The notes: a model not told the origin generated them from the sequence alone. A DNA stretch of 64,000 nt from Acinetobacter gandensis (GCF_001678755.1 NZ_LZDS01000029.1:62001-126000), one strand, 5' to 3'. Positions 46,051-56,347 are shown, counted from the stretch's first letter. Translations and numbers: made by a program.

Positions 46051-46842
46051 ATGCAGATTTACTTGGCGCGAAATAATCAACAAGCAGGTCCTTATTCACT
46101 TGAGCAACTCAACCAAATGCTTGCAAGCCAGCAAGTTTTGTTAACGGATCTCGTTTGGCATCAAGGCATGAGCGAATGGAAAGCTTTGGGTGAACTTACT
46201 CAAGGTCAGCATGTGTACACGCCTGAAGGTTATGTAGCTCCTGCACCAACGACGCCTTTCGAGCAAAGTCCAAATAACACACAGCAAAGTTATACTTCTA
46301 CAAATTCACAGGCACAAAATCAGTCTGTTAGCCTAGCAAGTATTCCTAAACGCGTATTGGCTAAAATAGTCGATTTACTCCTTTGGATTCCTGCGACTTT
46401 CATTTTGACAGGTTTTTTTAATACAGAAGAAAAATCACAATTCGCAAGTTTAAATGAACAGTTTATGCAAGCGGTAATGACACCAAATGTTGAACCAACA
46501 GTATTGCAAAATTTACAGACACAAATGATGGATATGTTTCCAAACCAAGCGTGGATCGCAATGTTTGCCTACATCTTTATCATGTTATTTATTCAGGCTT
46601 ATTTAATTGCTAAGTCAGGTCAAAGTATTGGAAAAAAAATCACCAAAATTAAGATTGTAGATGCCGAAACACATGAGCAAGTAAACTTAATGCGTGGCTT
46701 CACTTTACGCAGTGTTTTATTTATTTTCTTAAACTTTTTATCTATGCCTCTCAGTGTAATTATTGATTCGTTGTTTATCTTTGGACAAAAACGCCAAACT
46801 TTGCACGACAAGTTGGCAAAAACTAAAGTCATAAATCAATAA
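46051..46842 (+). CDS. RDD-family membrane protein with N-terminal GYF_2 domain
   Basis: A 263-residue protein. Residues 1-55 form a GYF_2-type domain (IYLARNNQQAGPYSLEQLNQMLASQQV and LVWHQGMSEWKALGEL), usually a protein-binding module. A Gln/Ser/Thr-rich linker follows (60-95), then an RDD membrane domain (SIPKRVLAKIVDLLLWIPATF, SGQSIGKKITKIKIVD, LHDKLAKTKVINQ). RDD proteins are implicated in ion or solute transport and membrane protein handling; the role here is unknown. It is a single-gene unit between terminators. Confidence 0.85.
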   Translation: MQIYLARNNQQAGPYSLEQLNQMLASQQVLLTDLVWHQGMSEWKALGELTQGQHVYTPEGYVAPAPTTPFEQSPNNTQQSYTSTNSQAQNQSVSLASIPKRVLAKIVDLLLWIPATFILTGFFNTEEKSQFASLNEQFMQAVMTPNVEPTVLQNLQTQMMDMFPNQAWIAMFAYIFIMLFIQAYLIAKSGQSIGKKITKIKIVDAETHEQVNLMRGFTLRSVLFIFLNFLSMPLSVIIDSLFIFGQKRQTLHDKLAKTKVINQ

Positions 46843-46855
46843 CTTAGCATTTTTC

Positions 46856-46884
46856 AAAAGGGATGATTTTTTCATCCCTTTTTT
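46856..46884 (+). terminator. Terminator of the RDD gene
   Basis: AAAAGGGATGA, T5 loop, TCATCCCTTTT with further T. Confidence 0.88.
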
Positions 46885-47029
46885 GTGCATTATATTGAAA
46901 TTAAAATAAAATTTAGATAAAAAAAATACAATCCCGACTAGCAAAATAGGGTTTTAATACAGTCATTTAAAGCATGTTTATGTATAGCTTAGTTTGCCGA
47001 TATCAGGCATAATGCCCTACAACGTAGCG

Positions 47030-47086
47030 GTGTCGCATCATTGTGACTGTTTTTTCATGTCTGAAAAAATCACAATCATGCGACAC
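47030..47086. promoter_or_regulatory. Long hairpin in the cyoA upstream region
   Basis: A 57-base inverted repeat forms 24 base pairs. GTGTCGCAT (47030-47038) pairs with ATGCGACAC (47078-47086), ATTGTGA with TCACAAT, and TTTTTTCA with TGAAAAAA, with one C/C mismatch, a 3-base bulge (CTG) and a TGTC loop. It ends 59 bases before the cyoA ATG. No T-run follows, so it is more likely a leader RNA structure or a protein site than a terminator. Confidence 0.65.
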
Positions 47087-47145
47087 TTTATTCGCTATCC
47101 CAAATTTTAAATTTAGGGAATGGGACTCTTCACCGAGGTTGTAAA

Positions 47146-48213
47146 ATGAGACAAACAATTTTAGCTGTATTGTCTTTATCTGCGATCGCTGCACTCTTAA
47201 CTGGGTGTGGTGGTGATATGGTACTTCTAAACTCAAAAGGTCCAGTTGCTGAAGGTCAATCAAACCTCATGCTTACTGCGATCTACCTAATGTTGTTGGT
47301 CGTTATTCCATCAGCACTTATGGCGTTATGGTTTGGTTGGAAATATCGCGCGTCAAATAAAGATGCAGACTATAAACCTACTTGGGCACACTCGACTGCA
47401 ATTGAAGTTGTAGTTTGGGGTATTCCTGTCATTATTATTGGTATTTTAGCGGCATTAACATGGTGGGGTTCCCACAAGTATGACCCTTACCGTCCACTCG
47501 AGTCAGATAAAGCTCCTTTAACTGTTCAAGTTATTGCTGAACAATTCAAATGGATCTTCATCTACCCTGAACAAGGCATCGCGACTGTAAACGAAATGCG
47601 TTTCCCAGAGAAAACTCCGGTATCGCTTCGTATTACATCTAACTTTACGATGAACTCATTCTTCATCCCTGCGTTAGGTGGTCAGATTTATGCTATGGCA
47701 GGTATGCAAACTCACCTGAACCTTTTAGCTGACGAACTTAGTCCTGCTGAAGGCTTCCGTGGTTTCTCATCTAACTACTCAGGTTACGGTTTCTCACAAA
47801 TGCGCTTCCGCGCTCACTCTGTGACTGACGCTCAGTTTGCTGAATGGGTTTCTGCTGTTAAAGCTGGTAATGGTACTTCAGTAAATCCTGAAGCAGTTCA
47901 AAAAACTGTTTTAGACCAAGCTGAATTCCAAACTCTTAAAGACGGCGACCGCTCTAAACATCAGATCGAAGCTTTAGTTGCTAGAGCAACTACTCCTGAA
48001 GAAAAGGCTAAAGCTGAAGCAATGAAGCCTTACCCTACTAAGCCACATCCAGTGACTTATTACTCTTCAGTAGAACCTAAATTGTTCGAATCAGTGATCA
48101 ATAAATACATGAGTAACTACCACGGTGCTGATCATACAGCTACTGTTGGACACGAAGCTGCTGCTTCTGAAGCTCATGCAGGCGTTGAACATGCGACTGT
48201 TGCAGGGGAATAA
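47146..48213 (+). CDS. cyoA: Cytochrome bo3 ubiquinol oxidase subunit II
   Basis: This 355-residue lipoprotein subunit has signal MRQTILAVLSLSAIAALLTGC (lipobox LTGC, Cys21) and two membrane helices (LMLTAIYLMLLVVIPSALMALWFGW and AIEVVVWGIPVIIIGILAALTWW). The periplasmic cupredoxin domain (FKWIFIYPEQGIATVNEM, NSFFIPALGGQIYAMAGMQT) lacks the copper ligands of cytochrome c oxidases, as expected for quinol oxidases. A C-terminal extension rich in Ala and His (HGADHTATVGHEAAASEAHAG) exceeds E. coli CyoA. First gene of the cyo operon. Confidence 0.97.
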   Translation: MRQTILAVLSLSAIAALLTGCGGDMVLLNSKGPVAEGQSNLMLTAIYLMLLVVIPSALMALWFGWKYRASNKDADYKPTWAHSTAIEVVVWGIPVIIIGILAALTWWGSHKYDPYRPLESDKAPLTVQVIAEQFKWIFIYPEQGIATVNEMRFPEKTPVSLRITSNFTMNSFFIPALGGQIYAMAGMQTHLNLLADELSPAEGFRGFSSNYSGYGFSQMRFRAHSVTDAQFAEWVSAVKAGNGTSVNPEAVQKTVLDQAEFQTLKDGDRSKHQIEALVARATTPEEKAKAEAMKPYPTKPHPVTYYSSVEPKLFESVINKYMSNYHGADHTATVGHEAAASEAHAGVEHATVAGE

Positions 48214-48216
48214 GAC

Positions 48217-50205
48217 ATGAGCTTATTAGGTAAGTTAGGACCAGATGCAATTCCACACGATCCAATCGTGTTGGTTACTGTTGCAATGATGATCCTTGGC
48301 GGTATCGCAGTTGTTGCTGGTATCACCTACTTTAAAAAATGGGGCTACTTGTGGAACGAATGGTTCACATCTGTAGACCATAAAAAAATTGGTATCATGT
48401 ATATCCTCGTGTCAATTGTCATGCTTGTGCGTGGTTTTGCCGATGCGATTATGATGCGTCTTCAACTGTTCCTTGCAAAAGGTGGCGGTGAAGGTTACTT
48501 ACACCCAGAACACTATGACCAGATCTTTACTGCCCACGGCGTAATCATGATCTTCTTCGTAGCAATGGGTCTAGTTGTTGGTTTAATGAACGTTGCTGTA
48601 CCACTTCAAATTGGTGCGCGTGACGTAGCATTCCCATTATTAAACTCTCTAAGCTTCTGGTTATTCGCCGGCGCTGCGGGCTTGATGATGGCTTCTCTTG
48701 CAATTGGTGAATTCGCTGCAACAGGTTGGATGGCTTACCCTCCACTTTCTGGCATCGAATACTCTCCAGGTGTAGGTGTAGACTACTATATCTGGGCACT
48801 TCAGGTTTCTGGTCTAGGTACGCTTCTTACTGGTGTTAACTTCTTCGTTACCATCATCAAAATGCGTGCGCCTGGCATGAAACTTATGGACATGCCTATT
48901 TTCACTTGGACTGCATTAGTTACTGTAGTGCTTATCGTTGCAACTTTCCCAGTTTTGACTGCGACTATTGCAATGCTTTCACTTGACCGTTACTTCGGCT
49001 TCCACTTCTTTACAAATGACATGGGTGGTAGCCCAATGTTATATGTAAACTTGATTTGGACTTGGGGTCACCCAGAAGTTTACATCTTGGTATTACCTGC
49101 TTTTGGTATTTACTCAGAAGTTACTGCTGTGTTCTCACGCAAAGCGTTGTTCGGCTACAAATCAATGGTGTACGCAACTGTAGCAATTGGTGTTCTTTCA
49201 CTGGTTGTATGGGTTCACCACTTCTTTACAATGGGTGCTGGTGCCAACGTTAACGCGTTCTTCGGTATCATGACCATGATCATTGCGATCCCTACTGGTG
49301 TGAAAATCTTCTCTTGGTTATTCACTATGTACAAGGGCCGTATCACCTATACAACTCCAATGCTTTGGACACTTGGCTTCCTTGTGACTTTCGGTATTGG
49401 TGGTTTAACAGGCGTGTTAATGGCAGTTCCACCAGCGGACTTCCTAGTACACAACTCTTTATTCCTTATCGCTCACTTCCATAACGTAATTATTGGTGGT
49501 GTAGTATTCGCGATGTTCGCGGGTATCATTTTCTACTGGCCAAAAATGTTTGGTTGGAAGTTAAATGAAACTTGGGGTAAAGCAGCATTCTGGTTCTGGT
49601 TCTTCGGTTTCTACTTTGCATTCATGCCACTTTATATCCTTGGTTTCATGGGTATGACTCGTCGTTTGAATACATATGACAACCCTGAATGGGATCCGTA
49701 CTTAGCGATCGCGTTATTCGGTTCTGTACTTGTTGCTATCGGTATCTTCTGTTTTGTTATGCAAATTGTTGTTGGTTTCCTTCAACGCAAAGACAACATG
49801 GACGTTACTGGCGATATCTGGGATGGTCGTACTCTTGAGTGGGCTACTTCATCTCCTTCACCATTCTATAACTTTGCTTACCTTCCAAAGATCAATGGTA
49901 TTGATACTTTCTGGACTGACAAAGAAAATGGTGTTGCTTACGCTAAGCCAACTACATACGAAGACATCCATATGCCTACAAACCGTGCGGCAGGTTTCGT
50001 AATTGCAATGTTTATTACAGTTATGGGCTTCGCATTAATCTGGCATATCTGGTGGTTAGTCGTTGTAACTTTCATTGCTTCAATTATCAGCTTCATCGTT
50101 TCTTCTTTCACTAAGAAAGTGGACTACTATGTTCCAGCTGCAGAAGTTGAACGTATTGAAAATGAACGCTACGCGCTTCTTGAAAAACATTTGAAGAAGG
50201 ACTAA
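48217..50205 (+). CDS. cyoB: Cytochrome bo3 ubiquinol oxidase subunit I
   Basis: The 662-residue catalytic subunit of the proton-pumping terminal oxidase has about 15 membrane helices. Haem and copper ligands are visible: His in [32 protein letters not shown] (the His-Tyr cross-link region), VHHFFTMG, and the two haem histidines in [14 protein letters not shown]. The quinol-binding N-terminal segment ([33 protein letters not shown]) is also present. It starts three bases after cyoA. Confidence 0.98.
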   Translation: MSLLGKLGPDAIPHDPIVLVTVAMMILGGIAVVAGITYFKKWGYLWNEWFTSVDHKKIGIMYILVSIVMLVRGFADAIMMRLQLFLAKGGGEGYLHPEHYDQIFTAHGVIMIFFVAMGLVVGLMNVAVPLQIGARDVAFPLLNSLSFWLFAGAAGLMMASLAIGEFAATGWMAYPPLSGIEYSPGVGVDYYIWALQVSGLGTLLTGVNFFVTIIKMRAPGMKLMDMPIFTWTALVTVVLIVATFPVLTATIAMLSLDRYFGFHFFTNDMGGSPMLYVNLIWTWGHPEVYILVLPAFGIYSEVTAVFSRKALFGYKSMVYATVAIGVLSLVVWVHHFFTMGAGANVNAFFGIMTMIIAIPTGVKIFSWLFTMYKGRITYTTPMLWTLGFLVTFGIGGLTGVLMAVPPADFLVHNSLFLIAHFHNVIIGGVVFAMFAGIIFYWPKMFGWKLNETWGKAAFWFWFFGFYFAFMPLYILGFMGMTRRLNTYDNPEWDPYLAIALFGSVLVAIGIFCFVMQIVVGFLQRKDNMDVTGDIWDGRTLEWATSSPSPFYNFAYLPKINGIDTFWTDKENGVAYAKPTTYEDIHMPTNRAAGFVIAMFITVMGFALIWHIWWLVVVTFIASIISFIVSSFTKKVDYYVPAAEVERIENERYALLEKHLKKD

Positions 50206-50209
50206 GACA

Positions 50210-50830
50210 ATGGCTGAAGTACTTCATCACGACAACCACGGACATGACGAACATCATCATCATGATGATACTGACATCACTGTCTTTGGTTTCTGGACTT
50301 ACTTGATGAGTGACTTGGTTCTTTTCGGGACACTCTTCATCGCGTTCGCTGTATTAAGTAGCCACGTTCCAGTGGACACTCCAAGTGCAAAAGAGCTATT
50401 TGGTGAATCTTTAGGTTTCGTTTTAACTGAAACTTTCGCCCTTCTTATCTCTTCTGTAACTTTTGGTTTTGCTGTTCTTGCAGCATACAAGAAAAATGTT
50501 AATCAAGTTTTAACTTGGTTAGCAGTTACTTGGGTATTCGGTGCAGCCTTCATTGGTATGGAACTTTATGAATTCAATCATTTAGTTCATGCTGGTCATG
50601 GCCCAAGCACAAGTGCGTTCTTATCTGCGTTCTTTACTCTAGTTGGTACGCACGGTATTCACGTAACTTCTGGTTTGGTATGGATGCTTGTGTTGATGTT
50701 CCAAATCAAGAAATATGGTTTGACACTTCCAAACACTCGTCGTCTTGCTTGCCTAAGCTTGTTCTGGCACTTCCTTGACATCGTTTGGATCTGTGTATTC
50801 AGCGTTGTTTACTTGATGGGAGTTATCTAA
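50210..50830 (+). CDS. cyoC: Cytochrome bo3 ubiquinol oxidase subunit III
   Basis: This 206-residue, five-helix subunit has [47 protein letters not shown] and [22 protein letters not shown]. The N-terminal 23 residues are unusually His- and Asp-rich ([17 protein letters not shown]). Its TAA overlaps the cyoD start (TAATG). Confidence 0.96.
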   Translation: MAEVLHHDNHGHDEHHHHDDTDITVFGFWTYLMSDLVLFGTLFIAFAVLSSHVPVDTPSAKELFGESLGFVLTETFALLISSVTFGFAVLAAYKKNVNQVLTWLAVTWVFGAAFIGMELYEFNHLVHAGHGPSTSAFLSAFFTLVGTHGIHVTSGLVWMLVLMFQIKKYGLTLPNTRRLACLSLFWHFLDIVWICVFSVVYLMGVI

Positions 50831-51156
50831 TGAGTCACGATCATAACTCTGCTGGTGCAGCTCACGGTAACGTTAAACAATATACGATTGGTTTCATCCT
50901 TTCTGTCCTACTTACCGTAATTCCATTCGGTATGGTAATGGCAGGTGGTTTTAGCCGTGGTTTATTAGTTGCCGTAATCGCGATTACTGCGATTGCTCAG
51001 ATTCTTATTCAGTTAGTTTACTTCCTGCATATGAACTCTTCTTCAGAGCAACGCTGGAACGTGATTGCATTTGTTTATACAATCCTCACAATTGCTATTC
51101 TTTTAGTAGGTTCAGTGTGGATTATGAACTACCTTCACTTCAACATGATGATCTAA
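50830..51156 (+). CDS. cyoD: Cytochrome bo3 ubiquinol oxidase subunit IV
   Basis: This 108-residue, three-helix subunit starts at the ATG overlapping the cyoC stop; a longer in-frame extension into cyoC is not preferred. It has VKQYTIGFILSVLLTVIPFGMVMAGG, IAQILIQLVYFLHMNSSSEQRWN and a last helix ending SVWIMNYLHFNMMI. It helps assemble the copper and haem site of subunit I. Confidence 0.95.
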   Translation: MSHDHNSAGAAHGNVKQYTIGFILSVLLTVIPFGMVMAGGFSRGLLVAVIAITAIAQILIQLVYFLHMNSSSEQRWNVIAFVYTILTIAILLVGSVWIMNYLHFNMMI

Positions 51157-51166
51157 ACTGGTCGTC

Positions 51167-52045
51167 ATGCTGAAAAAGTATTTATTCCTGACTAAACCAG
51201 GAATTCTCTTTGGTAACTTCGTTACCACTTTGGGTGGCTACTTTGTAGCCACTCAAGGTTCTGTAGATTTCCTTCTCCTGCTTCTTACCCTTCTAGGCAC
51301 AACCCTTGTTGTTGCTTCAGGATGTGTGGTCAACAATGTTATTGATCAAGACATCGACATCAAAATGCAACGCACACAAAATCGTGCGTTAGTGAAAAAA
51401 ACCATTTCAGAACCTGTTGCTTATGTTTATGCATTGGTACTCGGTGTGTTAGGTTTTGGCATTTTGTGGTTTTGGGTAAATGCTTACGCTTTCCTTTTTG
51501 CTGTTATTGGTTTTGTCGTATACGTTGTTTTCTATAGCTTATGGACAAAACGAACAACAATTCATCAAACCGTGATTGGCAGTATTTCAGGGGCTAGCCC
51601 TCCTGTAATTGGTTATACCGCTGTTGCCAACCAGTTTGATATTGCTGCGCTACTTATTTTCATTGGATATGCACTTTGGCAAATGCCACATTCGTGGGCA
51701 ATTGCAGTGTACCGTTTCGATGACTATAAAAATGCAGGTATCCCGATTCTACCTGTGGCACGCTCTATTCAACGTACCAAAATTGAATCATTGATTTATG
51801 TTGTTTTATTTACCATTACCATGAATTTGCTATTTGTATTTGGTTATGCAAATTGGCTGTACTTGGTTATTTTAAATGCACTTTGTATTTATTGGTTTTA
51901 TATTGGTGTATTGGGCTTCAAAGCTGAAAATGATCAAGTTTGGGCAAAACGCTTTTTCTTGTTCTCTGTAATTTTGATTACAATAATCAGTATTTGCTTT
52001 AGCTTTACCTCCACAGCGCCAGCAACAAATTTCGTTCTGTTTTAA
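51167..52045 (+). CDS. cyoE: Protoheme IX farnesyltransferase
   Basis: This 292-residue integral membrane UbiA-family enzyme makes haem O from haem B and farnesyl diphosphate for the bo3 oxidase. The magnesium-diphosphate motif is NNVIDQDIDIKMQRTQNRAL (near residue 55), and the second conserved stretch is WQMPHSWAIAVYRFDDYKNAGIPILPV. It begins 10 bases after cyoD and closes the cyo operon before a terminator. Confidence 0.96.
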   Translation: MLKKYLFLTKPGILFGNFVTTLGGYFVATQGSVDFLLLLLTLLGTTLVVASGCVVNNVIDQDIDIKMQRTQNRALVKKTISEPVAYVYALVLGVLGFGILWFWVNAYAFLFAVIGFVVYVVFYSLWTKRTTIHQTVIGSISGASPPVIGYTAVANQFDIAALLIFIGYALWQMPHSWAIAVYRFDDYKNAGIPILPVARSIQRTKIESLIYVVLFTITMNLLFVFGYANWLYLVILNALCIYWFYIGVLGFKAENDQVWAKRFFLFSVILITIISICFSFTSTAPATNFVLF

Positions 52046-52046
52046 A

Positions 52047-52076
52047 AAAGATAGAGTCATCTCTATCTTTTTTTTG
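52047..52076 (+). terminator. Terminator of the cyo operon
   Basis: AAAGATAGAG, loop TCAT, CTCTATCTTT followed by T5. Confidence 0.9.
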
Positions 52077-52142
52077 CATCTCGCTTTTGTTTAGAATAAT
52101 GACTTGCTACCATTGCGCCAACAACAATAAACCACTGCGCAA

Positions 52143-54190
52143 ATGAACACTTCACTCAAATTATTCAATCAAGCTTTATTTTATTCTTTGATTCCTTTTT
52201 CTATTTTTTACAGCACAGCAAGCCAAGCAGGTGTCGATAATTACTGTGAACCTTCGACAGAAGTTCAGAGCAATCAATATACGGCTTGCCAGTCACTTCC
52301 CGCCTTAACCCCTGCAAATGACAACCAAGTTAATATGCTTCTTTTGCTCAGCGATCTCGGTTTAGCAAAAATCAAAATTGCCGAAACAAAATCAACCTTA
52401 TGGATGGCTTCGTATAGTAAGGTGCCCTTTGAAGCATCAACTATGCTGAGTGTGAGTACAAATAAAACGGCGAATGTACGAAAAGCACAAGACATTCCTG
52501 CCTTAAGCTACAATGAACATTGTAATAGTTTATTGTACGGTTCTGAGGCATTTATTCAGCAAGTGAAAGCAGAAGCTAAACTTTCTGCAACTGAAAAACA
52601 AAGCTTGATCCTGAACGTCAAAAGATCGATCAATGTGCAGAAACATTAGCATTGATTCAAGTAAATCCCAGTTGGTCTTCTACTGCTCGCCAATATGCAT
52701 CTTATTTAAACGCCACTATTTCTTTTTATAATACTAACTTTCCAACAGCTACTAAAATTTACACCGTATTAACACAAGTCGACTCTGCTTGGCTAAAAGA
52801 AACATCACAATATATGCTAATTCGTAGTTCACTCAATGAAGCCTATCAAAGTGGTGTGGCTGAATATGGCGATCTCGATCACAGCAAAATCAATCAAAAG
52901 TTAGTCACAAATTTTTTTAATACAATTACCCAATATTTTAAGCTCTACCCTCTAGGACTATACGCCGCAAGTGCGCGTGGTTATCTACGTCGTGGTTTTT
53001 GGTTAAGCGCTAAGCATGATCTATTAGTAAACGAATATGTTTGGCAACTCAATAATCCCAAATCAAGTGTCTACAACTTAGAACTGCCTAATCTAGTTCA
53101 TGAAATGGATCGACACGTTTTTCAATCTTCACATTTCAATATCAAACATTTAAAAAATCCATTTTTTCTGAGTATTTATGATTTGATGCACATGCGAAAG
53201 AAACAAGCGGATGATGATGTGATTATTTCGTGGAATGAATTAAATACGCAGAAAAATATTTTTAAAGATCAACCTGAACTGTTTCAATATTTACAAGCCA
53301 ACCATTTGTATTATGTGCAAAATAAACCATTGGAAGCGTTGAAATACTTACCTCAGACGATGCCAAATAGCATCAACAACTATTTGCAACTCAGTCAGTT
53401 ACTTTTAAAAGGTCGAATTTTAGAAAATACTCAGTCGGGCAAAAATGCCCAGCAATATTGGGAAAACTTACTTGCAATAAGCAAAACTGCTGAGCAACGT
53501 GGCACAGCCGAGTTAATGTTATATCCACACTATGCGAAACAACAAAATTTAAACCAATTTATTGGTTCAAATGCCAAAATTAAACAAGCCTTTTTACAAA
53601 AGCAATATTTGATAGATGCTGCCGACGAAACCAGTTTAATGCACGTTATTAAAAGTCCAAATGCCACTCAAGATCAAAAAAATGTAGCACTTTATACAGT
53701 ACTGAATAAATCATTAGCTTTTCAAAATTACCCACTATTCAATCAAGCCTTTACTGCATTACCCAACAATGCAGCACAATACCATTCAGGTGAAAACTCG
53801 CTGGATAAATTCAGTCATCAACCACCTTTTGCTAATTTCATCTGGAAAGGAACAAAGATTAGCAACGCTATCCAGTGCCATGATTTATTCACTTTAACTA
53901 AGCAGCTCCAAACAAATCCAAAAGATCTCACACTCAAAGTTTGCCTAGGTGAATATAGCCGTAGTTCACAAGCCTATGACCTTGTTAACTTAGGTTATCC
54001 GCATGACAACTCTCTACTTAGCTTTAAAGGCACTGACTTTGCCCGTGGAAATACCTATAAAGAGATTATCAAGCAAAATCAGAAAACTAAATTAACGGCT
54101 TATGCACTATTTCGTGCGATACAATGTTATGCACCTAGTGGCATCAATGAGTGTCAAGATTCAGATGTTGCTAAACCTTTTCGTAAATAA
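52143..54190 (+). pseudogene. Exported helical-repeat protein gene with a frameshift
   Basis: Two consecutive frames form one gene. The first (from ATG 52143) has a signal peptide ending STASQAG and runs to ATEKQSLIL. Shifting frame near 52593-52603 gives LDPERQKIDQCAETLALIQVNPSW, which continues through 500 more codons to 54190. Adding one A at CAAAG would restore about 682 residues. The protein has an N-terminal cysteine-containing region, then long alpha-helical, TPR-like repeats (WLSAKHDLLVNEYVWQLNN, QKNVALYTVLNKSLAFQNY). The family is not recognised. It is followed by a DUF3142-type lipoprotein gene, also frameshifted. Confidence 0.75.
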
Positions 54191-54264
54191 TGGTATGACC
54201 AAATAAAACGTGATTATCCTGATACAGGCTGAGCAAAATCATTAAAATATTATTGGTAAAATTT

Positions 54265-55055
54265 ATGCCAAAACATGTAGCACGATTTTTAATAAACATT
54301 TGTGCCTTGTTATGCATGAGCCTATTACTATGTGCTTGTACGCCGCAACAAACGTCACCCAAAGACTTAGAGCGTCATACAGCTTCAACTACAAATAAAA
54401 CAATTGTAGATGCTTCGGAGTACTCAAGTTTTTGGATTTGGGGAAATATCAGCAGCGCCACTTACTTACAGCAAGCCAAAGAGCTTTATATTTTACAAGG
54501 TGAAATCAATTGGAATCGGGCCCAAAAACGCTCGGATTTTAGTCATCAAGGGATTTTAATCCTAAAAAACCTAATCAAAATATTTGGTTAGTTGTTCGTA
54601 GCCATCATTTAAATTGGTCAATGGAGAATATTCAACAAATTGTCCAATGGCTTCAGCAGTGGGAAAGCCAAGACAATCAAATACAAGGCTTACAGATAGA
54701 TTTTGATGCACGTACTCAAAATATTCAGCAATATGCCGAATTTCTTGCAAAATTTAGACAGCATTTGCCGAAACATTATCGTTTAAGTATTACCGGCTTA
54801 TTAGATTGGACAAATGTTCGTGATCAATCCACCCTTGCACTACTTCGACAAAATATTGACGAAATTGCGATTCAAACTTATCAAGGCTCAACGACCATTC
54901 CAAATTATGCGAGTTACTTAGCTAAAATTTCAAAACTTAAATTGCCCTATAAAATTGGTGTAGTGCAACATGGGAAGTGGCAAGCTCCACTCCATTTAAC
55001 AAATGACCGAAATTTCAAAGGCTATATCGTATTTTTACTTCGTCAGGCTGATTGA
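54265..55055 (+). pseudogene. DUF3142-type lipoprotein gene with a frameshift
   Basis: From ATG 54265 there is a lipoprotein signal MPKHVARFLINICALLCMS with lipobox LCAC, then FWIWGNISSATYLQQAKELYILQGEI. At about 54549-54553 the frame changes: after DFSHQG the second frame reads DFNPKKPNQNIWLVVRSHHLNW and continues with GLQIDFDARTQNIQQYAEFL and SITGLLDWTN to 55055. One extra G in the GGG would restore about 263 residues. The product resembles DUF3142 proteins, probably glycosidase-like barrels at the envelope. Role unknown. Confidence 0.72.
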
Positions 55056-55147
55056 ACTAATCCTGAAATTATTTAGGGCTTTTTTATTGAATACCTTGTA
55101 TTTCAATCTTAAACGCTCTAAAATTCAGGCTTCGCAAATTAATGCGA

Positions 55148-55216
55148 CACAACTTTGGTTGTGACTCCTTGCTTCAACTTAATTATAGGTTGGGGCTGCC
55201 TAAACCGTAAGGAGCT
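55148..55216 (+). promoter_or_regulatory. Structured leader of the rpsF operon
   Basis: The 5' region of rpsF has a perfect hairpin CACAAC-TTTG-GTTGTG (55148-55163). A second possible stem GGTT/AACC encloses GGGGCTGCCTA and is followed by CCG just before AAGGAG. Many bacteria have an S6:S18-binding leader with a bulged CCG here; the match is suggestive only. Confidence 0.35.
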
Positions 55217-55220
55217 GACA

Positions 55221-55607
55221 ATGCGTCACTACGAAATCGTACTATTGGTACATCCAGACCAAAGCGATCAAGTTGTGGGTATGGTAGAACGTTACCTAAC
55301 TCACATCAAAGAAGCTGAAGGTCAAATCCACCGTCTTGAAGACTGGGGCCGTCGCCAATTGGCTTACCCAATCAACAAGATCCACAAAGCTCACTACATT
55401 CTTATGAATGTTGAGTGTGGTCAAACTACTCTTGATGAGCTAGAAGAATTGTTCCGTTACAACGATGCAATCATTCGTAGCCTTATCATCCGTCGTGAAA
55501 ACGCTATCACTGAAGAGTCACTATTGGCTAAGAGTGCTGAAGAAAAACGTGCGCGTAAAGCTCAACGTGAAGAAGCACAACAAGCTCAAGACTCTGCTGA
55601 AGCATAA
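55221..55607 (+). CDS. rpsF: 30S ribosomal protein S6
   Basis: The protein has 128 residues from ATG 55221, which has AAGGAG seven bases upstream; a longer frame from 55155 is not supported. It begins [18 protein letters not shown], followed by [23 protein letters not shown], standard S6. The tail is Glu/Ala/Gln-rich ([22 protein letters not shown]). S6 binds with S18 on the small subunit platform; rpsR follows 12 bases later. Confidence 0.98.
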   Translation: MRHYEIVLLVHPDQSDQVVGMVERYLTHIKEAEGQIHRLEDWGRRQLAYPINKIHKAHYILMNVECGQTTLDELEELFRYNDAIIRSLIIRRENAITEESLLAKSAEEKRARKAQREEAQQAQDSAEA

Positions 55608-55619
55608 GGAGAACATAAC

Positions 55620-55847
55620 ATGGCACGTTTTTACCGTCGTCGCAAGTTCTGCCGCTTTACAGCTGAGAACGTTACGTACATCGACTACAAAGATATCGAC
55701 ACTTTAAAACAGTACATCACTGAAAACGGCAAGATTGTTCCTAGCCGTATTACAGGTACTAAAGCTCGTTACCAACGTCAATTAGCGTTAGCTATTAAAC
55801 AAGCTCGCTACTTGTCTTTGATCCCTTACACTGACAATCATAAGTGA
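55620..55847 (+). CDS. rpsR: 30S ribosomal protein S18
   Basis: A 75-residue basic protein with the S18 hallmarks [49 protein letters not shown]. It has an AAGGAG site and lies between rpsF and rplI. Confidence 0.98.
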   Translation: MARFYRRRKFCRFTAENVTYIDYKDIDTLKQYITENGKIVPSRITGTKARYQRQLALAIKQARYLSLIPYTDNHK

Positions 55848-55856
55848 GGTTGAGCT

Positions 55857-56303
55857 GTGGATATTATCTTATTACAACGTATTAAAAACCTAGGTAAACT
55901 AGGTGATAAAGTATCTGTTAAAGCTGGTTACGGCCGTAACTTCCTTATCCCTCAAGGTAAGGCTGTTGCTGCAACTGAAGCTAACACTGCTGCTTTTGAA
56001 GCTCGTCGTGCTGAACTTGAGAAACAAGAAGCTGAAGTATTAGCTTCTGCTCAAGCTCGTGCTGACCAATTGAACGAAGTTAACATCGTTATCACTGCTA
56101 AAGCTGGTGACGAAGGTAAACTATTCGGTTCAATCGGTACTCGCGACATCGCAGACGCATTGACTAATGCTGGTCTTGTTGTAGACCGTGCAGAAGTTCG
56201 TTTACCAAATGGTGCGCTTCGCAACACTGGTGAATTCAACATCGCAATCCAATTGCATCATGATGTTGTTGCTGAAGTTCTCGTTACTATCGTAGCTGAG
56301 TAA
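55857..56303 (+). CDS. rplI: 50S ribosomal protein L9
   Basis: This 148-residue protein starts at a GTG with GAGGT upstream. It opens [40 protein letters not shown], the L9 N-domain; a long connecting helix and the C-domain ([16 protein letters not shown]) follow. Last gene of the rpsF-rpsR-rplI operon. Confidence 0.98.
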   Translation: MDIILLQRIKNLGKLGDKVSVKAGYGRNFLIPQGKAVAATEANTAAFEARRAELEKQEAEVLASAQARADQLNEVNIVITAKAGDEGKLFGSIGTRDIADALTNAGLVVDRAEVRLPNGALRNTGEFNIAIQLHHDVVAEVLVTIVAE

Positions 56304-56311
56304 TTTCCTGC

Positions 56312-56347
56312 AAAAAAAAGAGCATGCCTTGGCATGCTCTTTTTTTA
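56312..56347 (+). terminator. Terminator of the ribosomal operon
   Basis: AAAAGAGCATGC, loop CTTG, GCATGCTCTTTT with further T. Confidence 0.92.

Noticed and set aside
47003..47263. 86-codon minus-strand frame over the cyoA start
   Set aside because: Its open reading comes from the inverted repeat and the antisense of cyoA; no ribosome site.
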